Shown: positions 16,240-24,930, numbered from the stretch's first letter. The stretch is DNA of 64,000 bases from Sphingobium sp. TCM1 (GCF_001650725.1 NZ_LXVX01000013.1:23508-87507), one strand, 5' to 3'. Notes: generated by a model not told the origin, from the letters alone. Program-made: numbers and translations.

Positions 16240-17547
16240 ATGGCAGGACCGATCTCGTCAGGCGCTGCGCCCGTCGCAACGCATAATCCCGGCACGCGCT
16301 ACGGCCCCGCCCTAGCACTGCTCGCCAGCCTCTTCTTCATGTGGGGCTTCATCACGGTCATCAACAACACGCTGCTGCCGCATCTGCGCAGCGTGTTCGA
16401 ACTGAGCTACACCCAGACGACGCTGATCGAATCGGTCTGGTTCATCGCCTATTTCTTCGCATCCATCCCATCGGCCAAGCTGATCGAGCGGGTCGGCTAC
16501 CAGAAGTCGATGGTGATCGGCCTGCTCGTCATGGCGGCGGGCGCGCTGGGCATGACCGTCGCGGCGTCCATCCCCTCCTATGGCGTGACCCTTGTCATGC
16601 TGTTCGTGATCGCCAGCGGCATCACCCTGCTCCAGGTCGCGGCCAATCCCTATGTCGCGGTCGTCGGCAAGCCCGAAACCGCCTCGTCGCGCCTCAATCT
16701 GGTGCAGGCGATGAACTCGGCCGGCACCATGCTGGCCCCCATGTTCGGCGCCTATCTGATCCTCGGCCGGTCGAAGGGCGGCACCGCGCAGGGCGAAGTC
16801 GTCCTGACGCAGGCCGAACGTCTGGCCGACGCCCAGTCGGTGATCCTGCCCTATGTGCTGGTCGCCATCGTTCTGGCGGTTCTGGCGGTCGTCATCGCGC
16901 GCTTCCCGCTGCCCGCCATGGGCGCGGCCACGCAGCGCCACAACAAGGAAGAGCGCAAGAAATATTCGCTCTGGGCACATCGCAACCTGGTGTTCGGCAT
17001 CCCCGCGATCTTCATCTACCTGATCGCGGAAATCGGCGTCGCCAACCTGTTCATCAACTTCGTCAGCCAGCCGCAAATCGCCAACCTGACGCATGAACAG
17101 GCGGGCAATTACCTGACCCTGTTGTGGGGCGGCATGATGGTCGGCCGCTTCGCCGGATCGGCGATCATGCAAAAGTTCGACGCGGGGCATGTCCTCGCCG
17201 CCTTCTCGATCGGCGCCTTCATCGTCATGCTGGCCACGGTCTTCACCACCGGCCCGGTCGCCATGTGGTCGCTGATCCTGGTCGGCCTGTTCCATTCGAT
17301 CATGTTCCCGACCATCTTCACCCTGGGCATCAAGGGCCTCGGGCCGCTGACCGAGGAAGGATCGGGCCTGCTCATAATGGCGATCGCCGGCGGCGCGCTG
17401 GTGGTGGTGCAGGGCTGGCTGGCGGACCATTATGGCCTCCAGACCAGCTTCCTGCTGACCGCCGTCTGCGAACTCTACATCCTCTTCTATGCGCTCTGGG
17501 GGTCGAAGACGACCAACGCCCTGCCGGACCAGCAGATCGCGGAATAA
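16240..17547 (+). CDS. FHS/FucP-type MFS sugar:H+ symporter, probable L-arabinose transporter
   Basis: A 435-residue, 12-TM inner-membrane transporter of the fucose/glucose:H+ symporter family. Diagnostic segments are FFMWGFITVINNTLLPHLRS in TM1, QVAANPYVAVVGKPETASSRLNL-like sequence after TM4 (LLQVAANPYV, SRLNLVQAMNSAGTMLAP) and RFAGSAIM in the second half. It probably takes up a pentose or similar sugar; arabinose is inferred from the surrounding arabinan and arabinose genes. The ATG has GGAGAAGG upstream. It is divergent from the epimerase-lactonase operon and converges on the GntR gene. Confidence 0.93.
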   Translation: MAGPISSGAAPVATHNPGTRYGPALALLASLFFMWGFITVINNTLLPHLRSVFELSYTQTTLIESVWFIAYFFASIPSAKLIERVGYQKSMVIGLLVMAAGALGMTVAASIPSYGVTLVMLFVIASGITLLQVAANPYVAVVGKPETASSRLNLVQAMNSAGTMLAPMFGAYLILGRSKGGTAQGEVVLTQAERLADAQSVILPYVLVAIVLAVLAVVIARFPLPAMGAATQRHNKEERKKYSLWAHRNLVFGIPAIFIYLIAEIGVANLFINFVSQPQIANLTHEQAGNYLTLLWGGMMVGRFAGSAIMQKFDAGHVLAAFSIGAFIVMLATVFTTGPVAMWSLILVGLFHSIMFPTIFTLGIKGLGPLTEEGSGLLIMAIAGGALVVVQGWLADHYGLQTSFLLTAVCELYILFYALWGSKTTNALPDQQIAE

Positions 17548-17571
17548 GCCGAGGGTCGCACTTCGGACGGC

Positions 17572-17610
17572 AAAAGGGCCGGAGCGGGGATGTCCGCTCC
17601 GGCCCTTTTT
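17572..17610. terminator. Bidirectional terminator between transporter and GntR gene
   Basis: A 16-bp perfect stem including the flanking A and T tracts (AAAAGGGCCGGAGCGG / CCGCTCCGGCCCTTTT) with a 6-base loop, followed by a T-run. It lies between convergent genes and can work in both directions. Confidence 0.9.
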
Positions 17611-17643
17611 CAATGCAAAAACCCTGCCCGTGCTGGAAGGGCC

Positions 17644-18408
17644 TCAGCGCGCCATCGCGCTCGCCGTATCCTCCAGCGCCAGGTCGACCAGCACGCCCAT
17701 CGCCTCCGCCGCGGCCTGCGGATCGCCCGCCGCGATCGCGTCATAGACACGGACATGGTCGGGGATCGGGTTGCGCGGCAGGGCGCGGGCGCGCTGCTTG
17801 AACTGGGTGGTCCAGTTGACCGCCGCGCCGATGCTGGCGGTCAGCACCAGCAGCGCGTCGTTGCGGGTCGCGTTCAGGATCGCATTGTGGAAATCCCGGT
17901 CCGCCGCCCGCCCGGCCTCCGTCGCCAGCGTATGGCGGCGCATGGCGGCGAGCGCATCCTTCATGATCTTGAGGTCGTCCTTGTCGCGCCGTTGCGCCGC
18001 CAGCCGCGCCGCGGCCGGTTCGACGATGGCCCGCAGCTCGAACAGGTCGCGCACGAACTGGATGTCCGGCTCCCCGGCAAAGGCCCAGGCCAGCACATCG
18101 GGATCGAGCAGGTTCCAGCGGGTACGGGGCAGCACGCGCGTACCTGCCTTGGGCCGGCTCTCGACCAGCCCCTTGGCAGTCAGCACCTGGATGGCCTCGC
18201 GATAGGCGCTGCGCGACACCTCCAGTTCCTCGGCAAAGGCGACTTCGCCCGACAGCGTGTCGCCCGGTTGATATTGCCCCGACAAGATCGCAGTGCCCAA
18301 CTTGTGCGCGATGGCGCCGTGCAGCCGTCGCCCCGGTCCCCGCGCCGCCCGATCCTTGCCGTCCTTTTCCGTCTCATCCCTGTGCAAAGACGGATTTTCC
18401 TTCACCAT
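17644..18408 (-). CDS. FadR-subfamily GntR regulator of the arabinose locus
   Basis: A 254-residue regulator. The N-terminal winged helix is clear (LGTAILSGQYQPGDTLSGE, EELEVSRSAYREAIQVLTAKGL, residues about 35-95), followed by an FCD all-helical effector domain (FVRDLFELRAIVEPAAARLAA, DRDFHNAIL, with metal-binding-type His/Asp). FCD regulators usually sense sugar acids or related carboxylates. The ATG at 18408 has GGAGGAAG upstream. It is divergent from the AraD1 gene, and sites fitting the FadR-type consensus occur throughout the locus, so it is the likely local repressor. Confidence 0.93.
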   Translation of the reverse strand: MVKENPSLHRDETEKDGKDRAARGPGRRLHGAIAHKLGTAILSGQYQPGDTLSGEVAFAEELEVSRSAYREAIQVLTAKGLVESRPKAGTRVLPRTRWNLLDPDVLAWAFAGEPDIQFVRDLFELRAIVEPAAARLAAQRRDKDDLKIMKDALAAMRRHTLATEAGRAADRDFHNAILNATRNDALLVLTASIGAAVNWTTQFKQRARALPRNPIPDHVRVYDAIAAGDPQAAAEAMGVLVDLALEDTASAMAR

Positions 18409-18485
18409 TCGGCTTCCTCCCACCTCCATCCACTGAGGCACAGACCAGCCTAGAATACAATCATTGCCTTTACCATCGCCGTGTA

Positions 18486-18500
18486 ATATGTCGGAGTAAT
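18486..18500 (+). promoter_or_regulatory. FadR-type GntR operator, site B
   Basis: ATATGTCGGAGTAAT, one of six related sites. It lies between the GntR gene and the divergent AraD1 gene, so it could serve autoregulation and control of the catabolic and glycosidase genes to its right. Confidence 0.6.
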
Positions 18501-18594
18501 TCGGAGATTCACCGCTGCGCCAGCCCTTCGCCGGCGCAGCGCTTCGCTTATTGTCGAGCAGCGCCAAAGGTCGGCGTGCGGGAGGAGAGTTTTC

Positions 18595-19587
18595 ATGACA
18601 TTGCGTCTGTTGCAGCATCGTTCGGACTCTGGCGAACGGGCGGTCATCGCCGCGCAGGGCGACGCCGCCCATTTCGTTCCGGGCTTTGCGACCATCCGCG
18701 CGCTGGCGCTGCACGCGATCGCGCAGGGGATCAGCCTCGCCGCCGCCGTCGAAGCCGCCGGCCAGGGCGAGACCGTGGACATTGCCGCCGAATATGACGC
18801 CAATCGCCTGCTCGCCCCGATCGACCATGAAGACGGCGCCCATGTCCAGCTGACCGGCACCGGCCTCACCCATCTGGGTTCCGCCGAAGGCCGCGACAAG
18901 ATGCACCGCGAAGCCGCCGCCGCCGAAAAACAGACCGACTCGATGCGTATGTTCCTGGAAGGGCTGGAAGGCGGCAAGCCCGCAGCTGGCCAGGTCGGCC
19001 AGCAGCCCGAATGGTTCTACAAGGGCGACGGGTCGCAGCTTGTCGGCCCGACCGACCCGCTCGTCATGCCCGCCTTCGCCCAGGATGGCGGCGAGGAACC
19101 CGAACTGGCCGGCATCTACCTGATCGGCGAGGACGGCACGCCTTATCGCCTTGGCCTCGCGCTCGCCAACGAGTTCAGCGACCATGTCACCGAACGGCAC
19201 AATTATCTCTGGCTCGCCCACTCCAAGCTGCGTCAGGCCGCGCTCGGCCCGGAACTGCTGGTCGGCGAACCGCCCGAACATATTGAGGGTGCCAGCCGCA
19301 TCCTGCGCGACGGCGAAGTGATCTGGGAAAAGCCCTTCCTGTCGGGCGAGGGCAATATGTCGCACAGCTTCGCGAACCTGGAACATCATCATTTCAAATA
19401 TGACCTGTTCCGCCGCCCCGGCGACGTCCATGTCCACTTCTTCGGCACCGCGACCCTGTCGTTCAGCGACGGCGTTCAGACGCAGGAAGGCGACGTCTTC
19501 GAAATCATCGCCGCGCCCTTCACCCTGCCGGTGCGCAACCCGCTCAAGCGCGCTGCATCTGTCCAGGTCGCTGTCAAGACGCTCTGA
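18595..19587 (+). CDS. AraD1/GguC family protein, probable 2-keto-3-deoxy-L-arabonate dehydratase
   Basis: A 330-residue protein of the fumarylacetoacetate hydrolase superfamily, AraD1 (GguC) branch. Recognisable segments are the N-terminal MTLRLLQHRSDSGERAVIA, GTGLTHLGSAEGRDKMH, GDGSQLVGPTDPLVMPAF, the metal-site region GEEPELAGIYLIGEDG and the HHHFKYDLF stretch. In the non-phosphorylating L-arabinose pathway this branch is thought to convert 2-keto-3-deoxy-L-arabonate to alpha-ketoglutarate semialdehyde. The ATG has GGAGGAGA upstream, and the arabinose dehydrogenase starts 5 bases after its stop. The assignment rests on family recall and context. Confidence 0.88.
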   Translation: MTLRLLQHRSDSGERAVIAAQGDAAHFVPGFATIRALALHAIAQGISLAAAVEAAGQGETVDIAAEYDANRLLAPIDHEDGAHVQLTGTGLTHLGSAEGRDKMHREAAAAEKQTDSMRMFLEGLEGGKPAAGQVGQQPEWFYKGDGSQLVGPTDPLVMPAFAQDGGEEPELAGIYLIGEDGTPYRLGLALANEFSDHVTERHNYLWLAHSKLRQAALGPELLVGEPPEHIEGASRILRDGEVIWEKPFLSGEGNMSHSFANLEHHHFKYDLFRRPGDVHVHFFGTATLSFSDGVQTQEGDVFEIIAAPFTLPVRNPLKRAASVQVAVKTL

Positions 19588-19592
19588 CATCC

Positions 19593-20519
19593 ATGGACCC
19601 GATCCGGATCGCGATCGTCGGCATCGGCAAGATCGCGCGCGACCAGCATGTCCCGGCGATCCGGGGCAACAGCGCCTTCAGCCTGGCGGCCACCGTGAGC
19701 CCGCATGATGCGGGCCTCGACGGCGTGCCGCACCATGCCAGCCTGGACGCGCTGCTTGCCGAAGGGCCGGCGGTGGATGCCATCGCGCTCTGCACGCCGC
19801 CCCAGGTCCGCTATGATCTCGCGGCTCAGGCGCTGGCAAAGGGCATCCACCTCTTCCTGGAAAAGCCGCCGGGCGCGACCCTGGCGGAAGTGGAAGCGCT
19901 GAAAAACCAGGCCGACAAGGTCGGCGTCAGCCTGTTCGCCGCTTGGCACAGCCGCTTCGCCGCCGGCGTCGCCCCGGCCCGCGCCTGGCTTGCCGAGCGG
20001 CGGATCGACAAGGTGTCGATCGTCTGGCGGGAGGATGTCCGCGTCTGGCATCCCGGCCAGGCCTGGATCTGGCAACCCGGCGGCCTTGGCGTGTTCGATC
20101 CCGGCATCAACGCGCTGTCGATCGTGACCCATATCCTGCCACGCCCCTTCTTCCTGAAGGACGCCACGCTGACGCTCCCGCAGAACCGAGCCGCGCCGAT
20201 CGCCGCCGACCTGCTGTTCCGCGACACGGCCGGCGCGCCGATCCACATGGACCTCGACTGGCGCCAGACCGGCCCGCAAAGCTGGGACATCATCGTCGAA
20301 ACCGACGCCGGCACGCTGAAGCTCGCCCAGGGGGGCGCCGTGCTGCATGTGCCGAGCGGCACGGAACATGGCGAGGACGTCGAATATGCGGGATTGTACG
20401 CCCGTTTCGCCACGCTGATCCGGGGCGGCCGGTCGGACGTCGACACCGCCCCGCTGCGACTGGTGGCCGATGCCTTCCTGCGCGGCACGCGCCAGACCAC
20501 AGACCCCTTTCACGACTGA
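19593..20519 (+). CDS. L-arabinose/D-galactose 1-dehydrogenase (Gfo/Idh/MocA family)
   Basis: A 308-residue NAD(P)-dependent aldose dehydrogenase. The Rossmann start IAIVGIGKIARDQHVPAI, the LFLEKPPGATLAEVEAL catalytic EKP motif (about residues 88-104) and the block VWHPGQAWIWQPGGLGVFDP then GINALSIVTHILP closely resemble the characterised Azospirillum brasilense L-arabinose 1-dehydrogenase and Pseudomonas galactose dehydrogenase, as I remember them. It would oxidise L-arabinose to L-arabino-1,4-lactone, the presumed substrate of the lactonase at 14083. It lies 5 bases after the AraD1 gene and is surely in the same transcript. Confidence 0.9.
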   Translation: MDPIRIAIVGIGKIARDQHVPAIRGNSAFSLAATVSPHDAGLDGVPHHASLDALLAEGPAVDAIALCTPPQVRYDLAAQALAKGIHLFLEKPPGATLAEVEALKNQADKVGVSLFAAWHSRFAAGVAPARAWLAERRIDKVSIVWREDVRVWHPGQAWIWQPGGLGVFDPGINALSIVTHILPRPFFLKDATLTLPQNRAAPIAADLLFRDTAGAPIHMDLDWRQTGPQSWDIIVETDAGTLKLAQGGAVLHVPSGTEHGEDVEYAGLYARFATLIRGGRSDVDTAPLRLVADAFLRGTRQTTDPFHD

Positions 20520-20567
20520 TTATCCACAGGCTTGTTCACAATCTTATTCACAATTTCATCCACAGGG
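20520..20567 (+). repeat. Four 12-bp tandem repeats resembling DnaA boxes
   Basis: Four direct units at exact 12-bp spacing begin TTATCCACA (20520), TTGTTCACA (20532), TTATTCACA (20544) and TCATCCACA (20556). Units 1 and 3 fit the DnaA box consensus TTATNCACA exactly; the other two differ at one or two positions. The array fills the gap between the arabinose dehydrogenase and the GH51 gene and ends at the GH51 ribosome site. Confidence 0.8.
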
Positions 20568-20578
20568 AGAGGACGGAC

Positions 20579-22147
20579 ATGATCAAGACCCTGCGCCGCA
20601 CCACCGTTGCGCTGCTGCTCTGCGCGAGCGCACTGGCCGGGCAGCCGGCCAATGCCGACACCGACGGCAAGCCGACCACCGCCACCATCGACGCCGACCA
20701 GCCCGGCGCCGTCTATGACAAGGCGATCTTCACCCAGTTCGCCGAGCATCTGGGCACGGGCATCTATGGCGGCCTCTATGTCGGCAACGACAAGTCGATC
20801 CCCAACACCAACGGCTTCCGCAACGACGTGATCTCCGCGCTGCGGAACCTGTCGGTGCCGGTCATCCGCTGGCCGGGCGGCTGCTTCGCCGACGAATATC
20901 ACTGGCGCGAGGGCATCGGCCCGAAGAAGGACCGCCCGGTCAAGATCAACACCCATTGGGGCGGCGTGACCGAACCCAACAGCGTGGGCACCCATGAATT
21001 TTTCGAGCTGATCCGTCAGGTCGGCGCCCAGGCCTATGTCGCCGGCAATGTCGGCAACGGCACGCCGCAGGAAATGGCCGAATGGGTCGAATATATGACC
21101 GCGCCCGCCGGCACCCTCGCCGACCTGCGTGCGAAAAATGGCCACAAGGAACCCTGGGCCGTCCCCTATTTCGGCGTCGGCAACGAATTGTGGGGCTGCG
21201 GCGGCAACATGCGGCCGGAATTTGCCGCGGATGAAACGCGTCGCTACGCCACTTTCGTCAAGGCGCCCGCCGGCACCAGGATCATGAAGATCGCCGCCGG
21301 TGCGAATGTCGACGACTATAACTGGACCGAAACGATGATGCGGGTCGCGGGCGACAAGCTCGACGGTCTTTCGCTCCATTATTATACCCTGCCCCAGGGC
21401 GGCTGGCCGCCCAAGGCCGACCCGGTCAATTTCGACGAGACGCTGTGGGCCGACACCCTGGCCAAGGCCGTCCATATGGATGAGCTGATCACCAAGCACA
21501 GCGCGATCATGGACAAGTACGACCCCAAGAAGCGGGTCTTCCTGGCCGTCGACGAATGGGGCACCTGGTACGCCCAGGATCCGGGCACCCATCCGGGCTT
21601 CCTGCGCCAGCAGAACACGCTGCGCGACGCGCTGGTCGCGTCGGTCCATCTCGACATCTTCGCCAAACATGCCGACCGCGTCCGCATGACCGCGATCGCG
21701 CAGATGGTGAACGTGCTTCAGGCGATGATCCTGACCGAAGGCAAGAAGATGGTGCTGACGCCCACCTATCATGTGTTCGAGATGTACAAGCCCTGGCAGG
21801 ATGCAACGGTGCTGCCGATCGAACTCAAGACGCCCTGGTACAACAAGGACGAGTTCACCATGCCGGCGGTCAGCGGATCGGCGGTCAGGGCCAGGGACGG
21901 CAAGGTCCATGTCGGCCTGTCGAACCTCGACCCGAACCAGTCCAACACCGTCACGGTGAAGCTGGACGGCCTCAACGCCGCCACCGTGACCGGCCGGGTG
22001 CTGACGGCACCGGCGATCAATTCGCACAACAGGTTCGACGCGCCCGAAACCGTCAAGCCCGCCGCCTTCACCGGCGCGCAGATCAGCGGCGGCACGCTGA
22101 CCGTGACGCTCCCGGCCAAGTCGGTGGTCGTGCTCGAACTGCAATAA
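20579..22147 (+). CDS. GH51 alpha-L-arabinofuranosidase, exported
   Basis: A 522-residue retaining glycosidase that removes terminal alpha-L-arabinofuranosyl units. A Sec signal peptide covers residues 1-26 (ALLLCASALAGQPANA). The catalytic barrel shows the acid/base Glu in VGNELWG (E203) and the nucleophile Glu in VDEWGTW (E326), with the GH51 hallmark RWPGGCFADEYHWREGIGP (about residues 97-115). The C-terminal beta-domain ends in SVVVLELQ. The ATG is at 20579 with GGGAGAGG upstream. It follows the dehydrogenase on the same strand and is closed by a strong terminator. Confidence 0.96.
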   Translation: MIKTLRRTTVALLLCASALAGQPANADTDGKPTTATIDADQPGAVYDKAIFTQFAEHLGTGIYGGLYVGNDKSIPNTNGFRNDVISALRNLSVPVIRWPGGCFADEYHWREGIGPKKDRPVKINTHWGGVTEPNSVGTHEFFELIRQVGAQAYVAGNVGNGTPQEMAEWVEYMTAPAGTLADLRAKNGHKEPWAVPYFGVGNELWGCGGNMRPEFAADETRRYATFVKAPAGTRIMKIAAGANVDDYNWTETMMRVAGDKLDGLSLHYYTLPQGGWPPKADPVNFDETLWADTLAKAVHMDELITKHSAIMDKYDPKKRVFLAVDEWGTWYAQDPGTHPGFLRQQNTLRDALVASVHLDIFAKHADRVRMTAIAQMVNVLQAMILTEGKKMVLTPTYHVFEMYKPWQDATVLPIELKTPWYNKDEFTMPAVSGSAVRARDGKVHVGLSNLDPNQSNTVTVKLDGLNAATVTGRVLTAPAINSHNRFDAPETVKPAAFTGAQISGGTLTVTLPAKSVVVLELQ

Positions 22148-22162
22148 GGCTTTTCGCCGACT

Positions 22163-22199
22163 GGGCGGGCGGTCCTTGCGGGCCGCCCGCCCTTTTTTT
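22163..22199 (+). terminator. Rho-independent terminator after GH51
   Basis: A GGGCGGGCGG / CCGCCCGCCC stem with a 10-base loop followed by seven T. It separates GH51 from the two GH43 genes, which therefore need read-through or their own promoter. Confidence 0.9.
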
Positions 22200-22226
22200 C
22201 ATCGATCTGACCGGGGAGAGGACCGC

Positions 22227-23285
22227 ATGGCGCGGCAGACCATCACGACGATACTGGGCCTTGCCCTGCTTGCAGCCACCGGCGCCGCCTGCGCCCGCCA
22301 GCCGGCCACCCCTGCTCCGGCCGCTGCGACGCTCAACGATCGCCTGACCGGCGACCTCGTCCCCACCCACGATCCGGTCATCGCGCGCGAAGGCGATGTC
22401 TACCATGTCTTCAGCACCGGCCATGGCGACCGGCTGATCGAAACGCGCACATCGACGGATCTGGTCACATGGACCGCGGGCAGTCCCGTCTTCACCGCCC
22501 TGCCCGACTGGGCGAAGCAGGCCATCCCCGGCAGCAACGGCATGTGGGCGCCCGACATCAGCTTCGTGAACGGCCGCTACCGGCTTTATTATTCGGTCTC
22601 GACCTTCGGCTCGAACCGCTCGGCGATCGGCCTCGCCACCAGCCCGACCCTGGACCCCGGGGCGAAAAACTACGGCTGGCGCGACGAAGGCCTGGTCGTC
22701 ATGTCGACCAGGGACGACGACTATAACGCCATCGACCCCAATTTCATCATCGATCGCGAAGGGCGCCACTGGCTCTCGCTCGGCAGTTTCTGGACCGGCA
22801 TCAAGCTGTTCGAACTGGACCCGAAGACCGGCAAGCCCAAAGACCCGAAGGCCAAGCCCCTATCCATCGCCCGTCGCCCCGCTCCGGCCGGCGGCCCGGC
22901 TCCGGTCGAGGCGCCCTTCATCGTCGAGCATGGCGGCTATTATTGGCTGATGGTCAGTTACGACTATTGCTGCAAGGGCGTGAACAGCACCTATTATACT
23001 GTCATGGGCCGGTCGAAGGAGATCACCGGCCCCTATCTGGGCAAGGACGGCAGCCCGCTGATGGAGGGCGGCGGTACCATCTTCCTGCGCGCCGACCTTC
23101 AGGAACAGCAGCGCTTCCGGGGACCCGGCCACGCCGGCTGGCTGCATGACAAGGGCGGCAAGGCCAAGGAAGACCGGGACTATGTCGTCTATCATGCCTA
23201 TGACCGCCAGGCGAACGGCGCCCCAACCCTGCGCATCGCGCCGGTGCGCTGGGGGGCTGACGGCTGGCCCGTCGCCGATTATTGA
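22227..23285 (+). CDS. GH43 endo-1,5-alpha-L-arabinanase
   Basis: A 352-residue five-bladed propeller glycosidase that cuts the arabinan backbone by inversion. The catalytic triad is visible: base Asp in THDPV (D49), pKa-tuning Asp in AIDPNF (D170) and acid Glu in VEAPFI (E228). Endo-arabinanase features include MWAPDISFVNGRYRLYYSVS and SYDYCCKGVNSTYYT. The N-terminus is a signal ending ...ATGAAC; the Cys (residue 22) could make it a lipoprotein, though the lipobox is weak. The ATG at 22227 has GGGGAGAGG upstream. Confidence 0.94.
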   Translation: MARQTITTILGLALLAATGAACARQPATPAPAAATLNDRLTGDLVPTHDPVIAREGDVYHVFSTGHGDRLIETRTSTDLVTWTAGSPVFTALPDWAKQAIPGSNGMWAPDISFVNGRYRLYYSVSTFGSNRSAIGLATSPTLDPGAKNYGWRDEGLVVMSTRDDDYNAIDPNFIIDREGRHWLSLGSFWTGIKLFELDPKTGKPKDPKAKPLSIARRPAPAGGPAPVEAPFIVEHGGYYWLMVSYDYCCKGVNSTYYTVMGRSKEITGPYLGKDGSPLMEGGGTIFLRADLQEQQRFRGPGHAGWLHDKGGKAKEDRDYVVYHAYDRQANGAPTLRIAPVRWGADGWPVADY

Positions 23286-23288
23286 TCC

Positions 23289-23303
23289 ATTAGTCCGACA
23301 ATC
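23289..23303 (+). promoter_or_regulatory. FadR-type GntR operator, site E
   Basis: ATTAGTCCGACAATC contains T-A-GTC-C-GAC-A-A, the best match in the window to the FadR-family pattern TNGTNNNACNA. It lies in the 35-base gap between the two GH43 genes, suggesting an internal regulated promoter or a roadblock. Confidence 0.6.
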
Positions 23304-23320
23304 TCCAGGAGAGACGCCCG

Positions 23321-24748
23321 ATGCCCTTCGCCCTTTCGCGCCGCAGCTTCATCGGCAGCGCTGCCGCCCTGTCGGCTGCGCCCACAATCGCCGGCGCTGC
23401 TTCGGACGCCATGGTTGCGCCCGTCCCCGCCAACCCGCTGGTCCGGCAGCGCGCCGACGCGCAGGTCTTCCGCCACGATGACGGCTTCTGCTATCTGACC
23501 GGCTCGGTCCCCGAATATGACCGGCTCGTGCTGCGCCGGTCGAAGACGATCGCCGGCCTCGCCACGGCCGAAGAAACGGTGCTGTGGCGCCATGAAAAGA
23601 CCGGACCCCGCTCCGGCTTCATCTGGGCGCCGGAGCTGCACTGGATCGACGGCCGGTGGATCATGTATTTCGCCGCCGGTCCCAGCGGTGGCGGCGATGA
23701 TGTGTTCCGCATCCGCACCTATGCGGTCGTTTGCGACGGCGCCGATCCCATGGCGGGCAAATGGAGCCTGCTGGGCGAATTCCAGACGCCCTGGGACAGC
23801 TTCAACCTGGATTCGACCAGCTTCGTCCACAAGGGTGTGCGCTATTTCGCCTGGGCGCAGCGCGAACCGGGCATAGAGACGAACAGCAACCTCTACATCG
23901 CCCCGCTCAAGACTCCGCTGACGCTCGCCGCCAGGCCGACGCGCCTCACCATTCCCACGCTGGACTGGGAAGTGCGCGGGTACAAGGTCAACGAAGCGCC
24001 CGCCGTGCTGCACCGCAATGGCCGCCTGTTCATGACCTATTCGGCCAGCGCCACCGACGCCCGCTACTGCCTGGGCCTGCTGACGGCGGACGAGAACGCG
24101 GACCTGATGGATGCCCGGAGCTGGACCAAGTCGCCCCAGCCGGTCTTCGTCACCAACACGCAGACCAGCGTCTACGGTCCCGGCCACAACAGCTTCACCG
24201 TGGACGAACAGGGCCGCGACATCCTCGTCTATCATGGCCGCGACTATGAAGCGATCCAGGGTGACCCGCTGTTCAACCCGGACCGCCATACCCGCGTCCA
24301 GCGCCTCTACTATACCGCCGACGGCACCCCCGATTTCGGCGTGCCGGTGGGCAACGGCCCGCTGCCCGAACGCTTCATCTCGGCCGCCAGCCCGCAGGCG
24401 CTGCTGGCGCATGACGCTATGCGGCTGATCGGCGGCAATCCCTCGCTGGCCCAGACCCAGTTCCGCCAGACGCCGGGCCGCGCCGGCAAGGCAAGCGTCA
24501 TGCTCTCCCCCATCCTCCTGCCCGGCCATTATCTGGTGGCCGGCAAGGATGGCTCGGTCACGATCCAGAAGGACCAGAACAGCGCCGACTTCGCGCTGCG
24601 CAGCCAGTTCGTCCGGCTGGAGGACAAGGCGAGCGGCCTGCTTCGCTTTGCCGCCATTTCCGCGCCCGGCAAGGCGCTGGGCCTTGCGGACGGAGAGATT
24701 CGCCTGGTGCGCAGCCGCGACGCCACTGCATATTGGCGCGCCGACTGA
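23321..24748 (+). CDS. GH43 family arabinanase/arabinofuranosidase with C-terminal AbfB-like domain, Tat-exported
   Basis: A 475-residue secreted protein. The N-terminus carries a twin-arginine signal (SRRSFIG, residues 6-12). The GH43 propeller has its likely catalytic acids at D46 (RADAQVF), D164 (NLDSTSF) and E225 (KVNEAPA), with FIWAPELHWIDGRWIMYFAA. After residue about 370 comes a separate domain (SLAQTQFRQTPGRAGKASVM, PGHYLVAGKDGS) that resembles an arabinofuranose-binding AbfB/CBM42 module; that part is less sure. It probably trims arabinan or arabino-oligosaccharides, complementing the endo-enzyme. The ATG has CAGGAGAG upstream. Confidence 0.88.
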   Translation: MPFALSRRSFIGSAAALSAAPTIAGAASDAMVAPVPANPLVRQRADAQVFRHDDGFCYLTGSVPEYDRLVLRRSKTIAGLATAEETVLWRHEKTGPRSGFIWAPELHWIDGRWIMYFAAGPSGGGDDVFRIRTYAVVCDGADPMAGKWSLLGEFQTPWDSFNLDSTSFVHKGVRYFAWAQREPGIETNSNLYIAPLKTPLTLAARPTRLTIPTLDWEVRGYKVNEAPAVLHRNGRLFMTYSASATDARYCLGLLTADENADLMDARSWTKSPQPVFVTNTQTSVYGPGHNSFTVDEQGRDILVYHGRDYEAIQGDPLFNPDRHTRVQRLYYTADGTPDFGVPVGNGPLPERFISAASPQALLAHDAMRLIGGNPSLAQTQFRQTPGRAGKASVMLSPILLPGHYLVAGKDGSVTIQKDQNSADFALRSQFVRLEDKASGLLRFAAISAPGKALGLADGEIRLVRSRDATAYWRAD

Positions 24749-24755
24749 TCCCATC

Positions 24756-24770
24756 CAAGTCCGACAAAAT
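24756..24770 (-). promoter_or_regulatory. FadR-type GntR operator, site D
   Basis: Minus-strand reading TTTTGTCGGACTTGG matches TNGTCNGACN with one end mismatch. It lies just after the GH43 stop and before a hairpin, so its role is less clear than that of sites C1 and C2. Confidence 0.45.
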
Positions 24771-24782
24771 ATCAATGCCATG

Positions 24783-24812
24783 GGGGCCGTTCGCTATCGG
24801 GCGAGCGGCCCC
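24783..24812 (+). terminator. Terminator-like hairpin after the glycosidase genes
   Basis: A 12-bp stem (GGGGCCGTTCGC / GCGAGCGGCCCC, one G-T pair) with a 6-base loop, 35 bases after the GH43 stop. The T-run is short. It probably ends the glycosidase transcript before the receptor gene. Confidence 0.6.
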
Positions 24813-24930
24813 TTGCGCATGGAAACGCGACCATCGCCCTTAGGGAAACCAAGGCTTTCCCGACATGCAGCATAAATGTCACTCGCGTCCCAATTCATGG
24901 GACCATAGCACCATTTTCCGCTTGCGATTC

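Noticed and set aside
20520..20567. The DnaA-box array as a replication origin
   Set aside because: No AT-rich unwinding region, no origin-linked genes, and the flanking genes form one operon.
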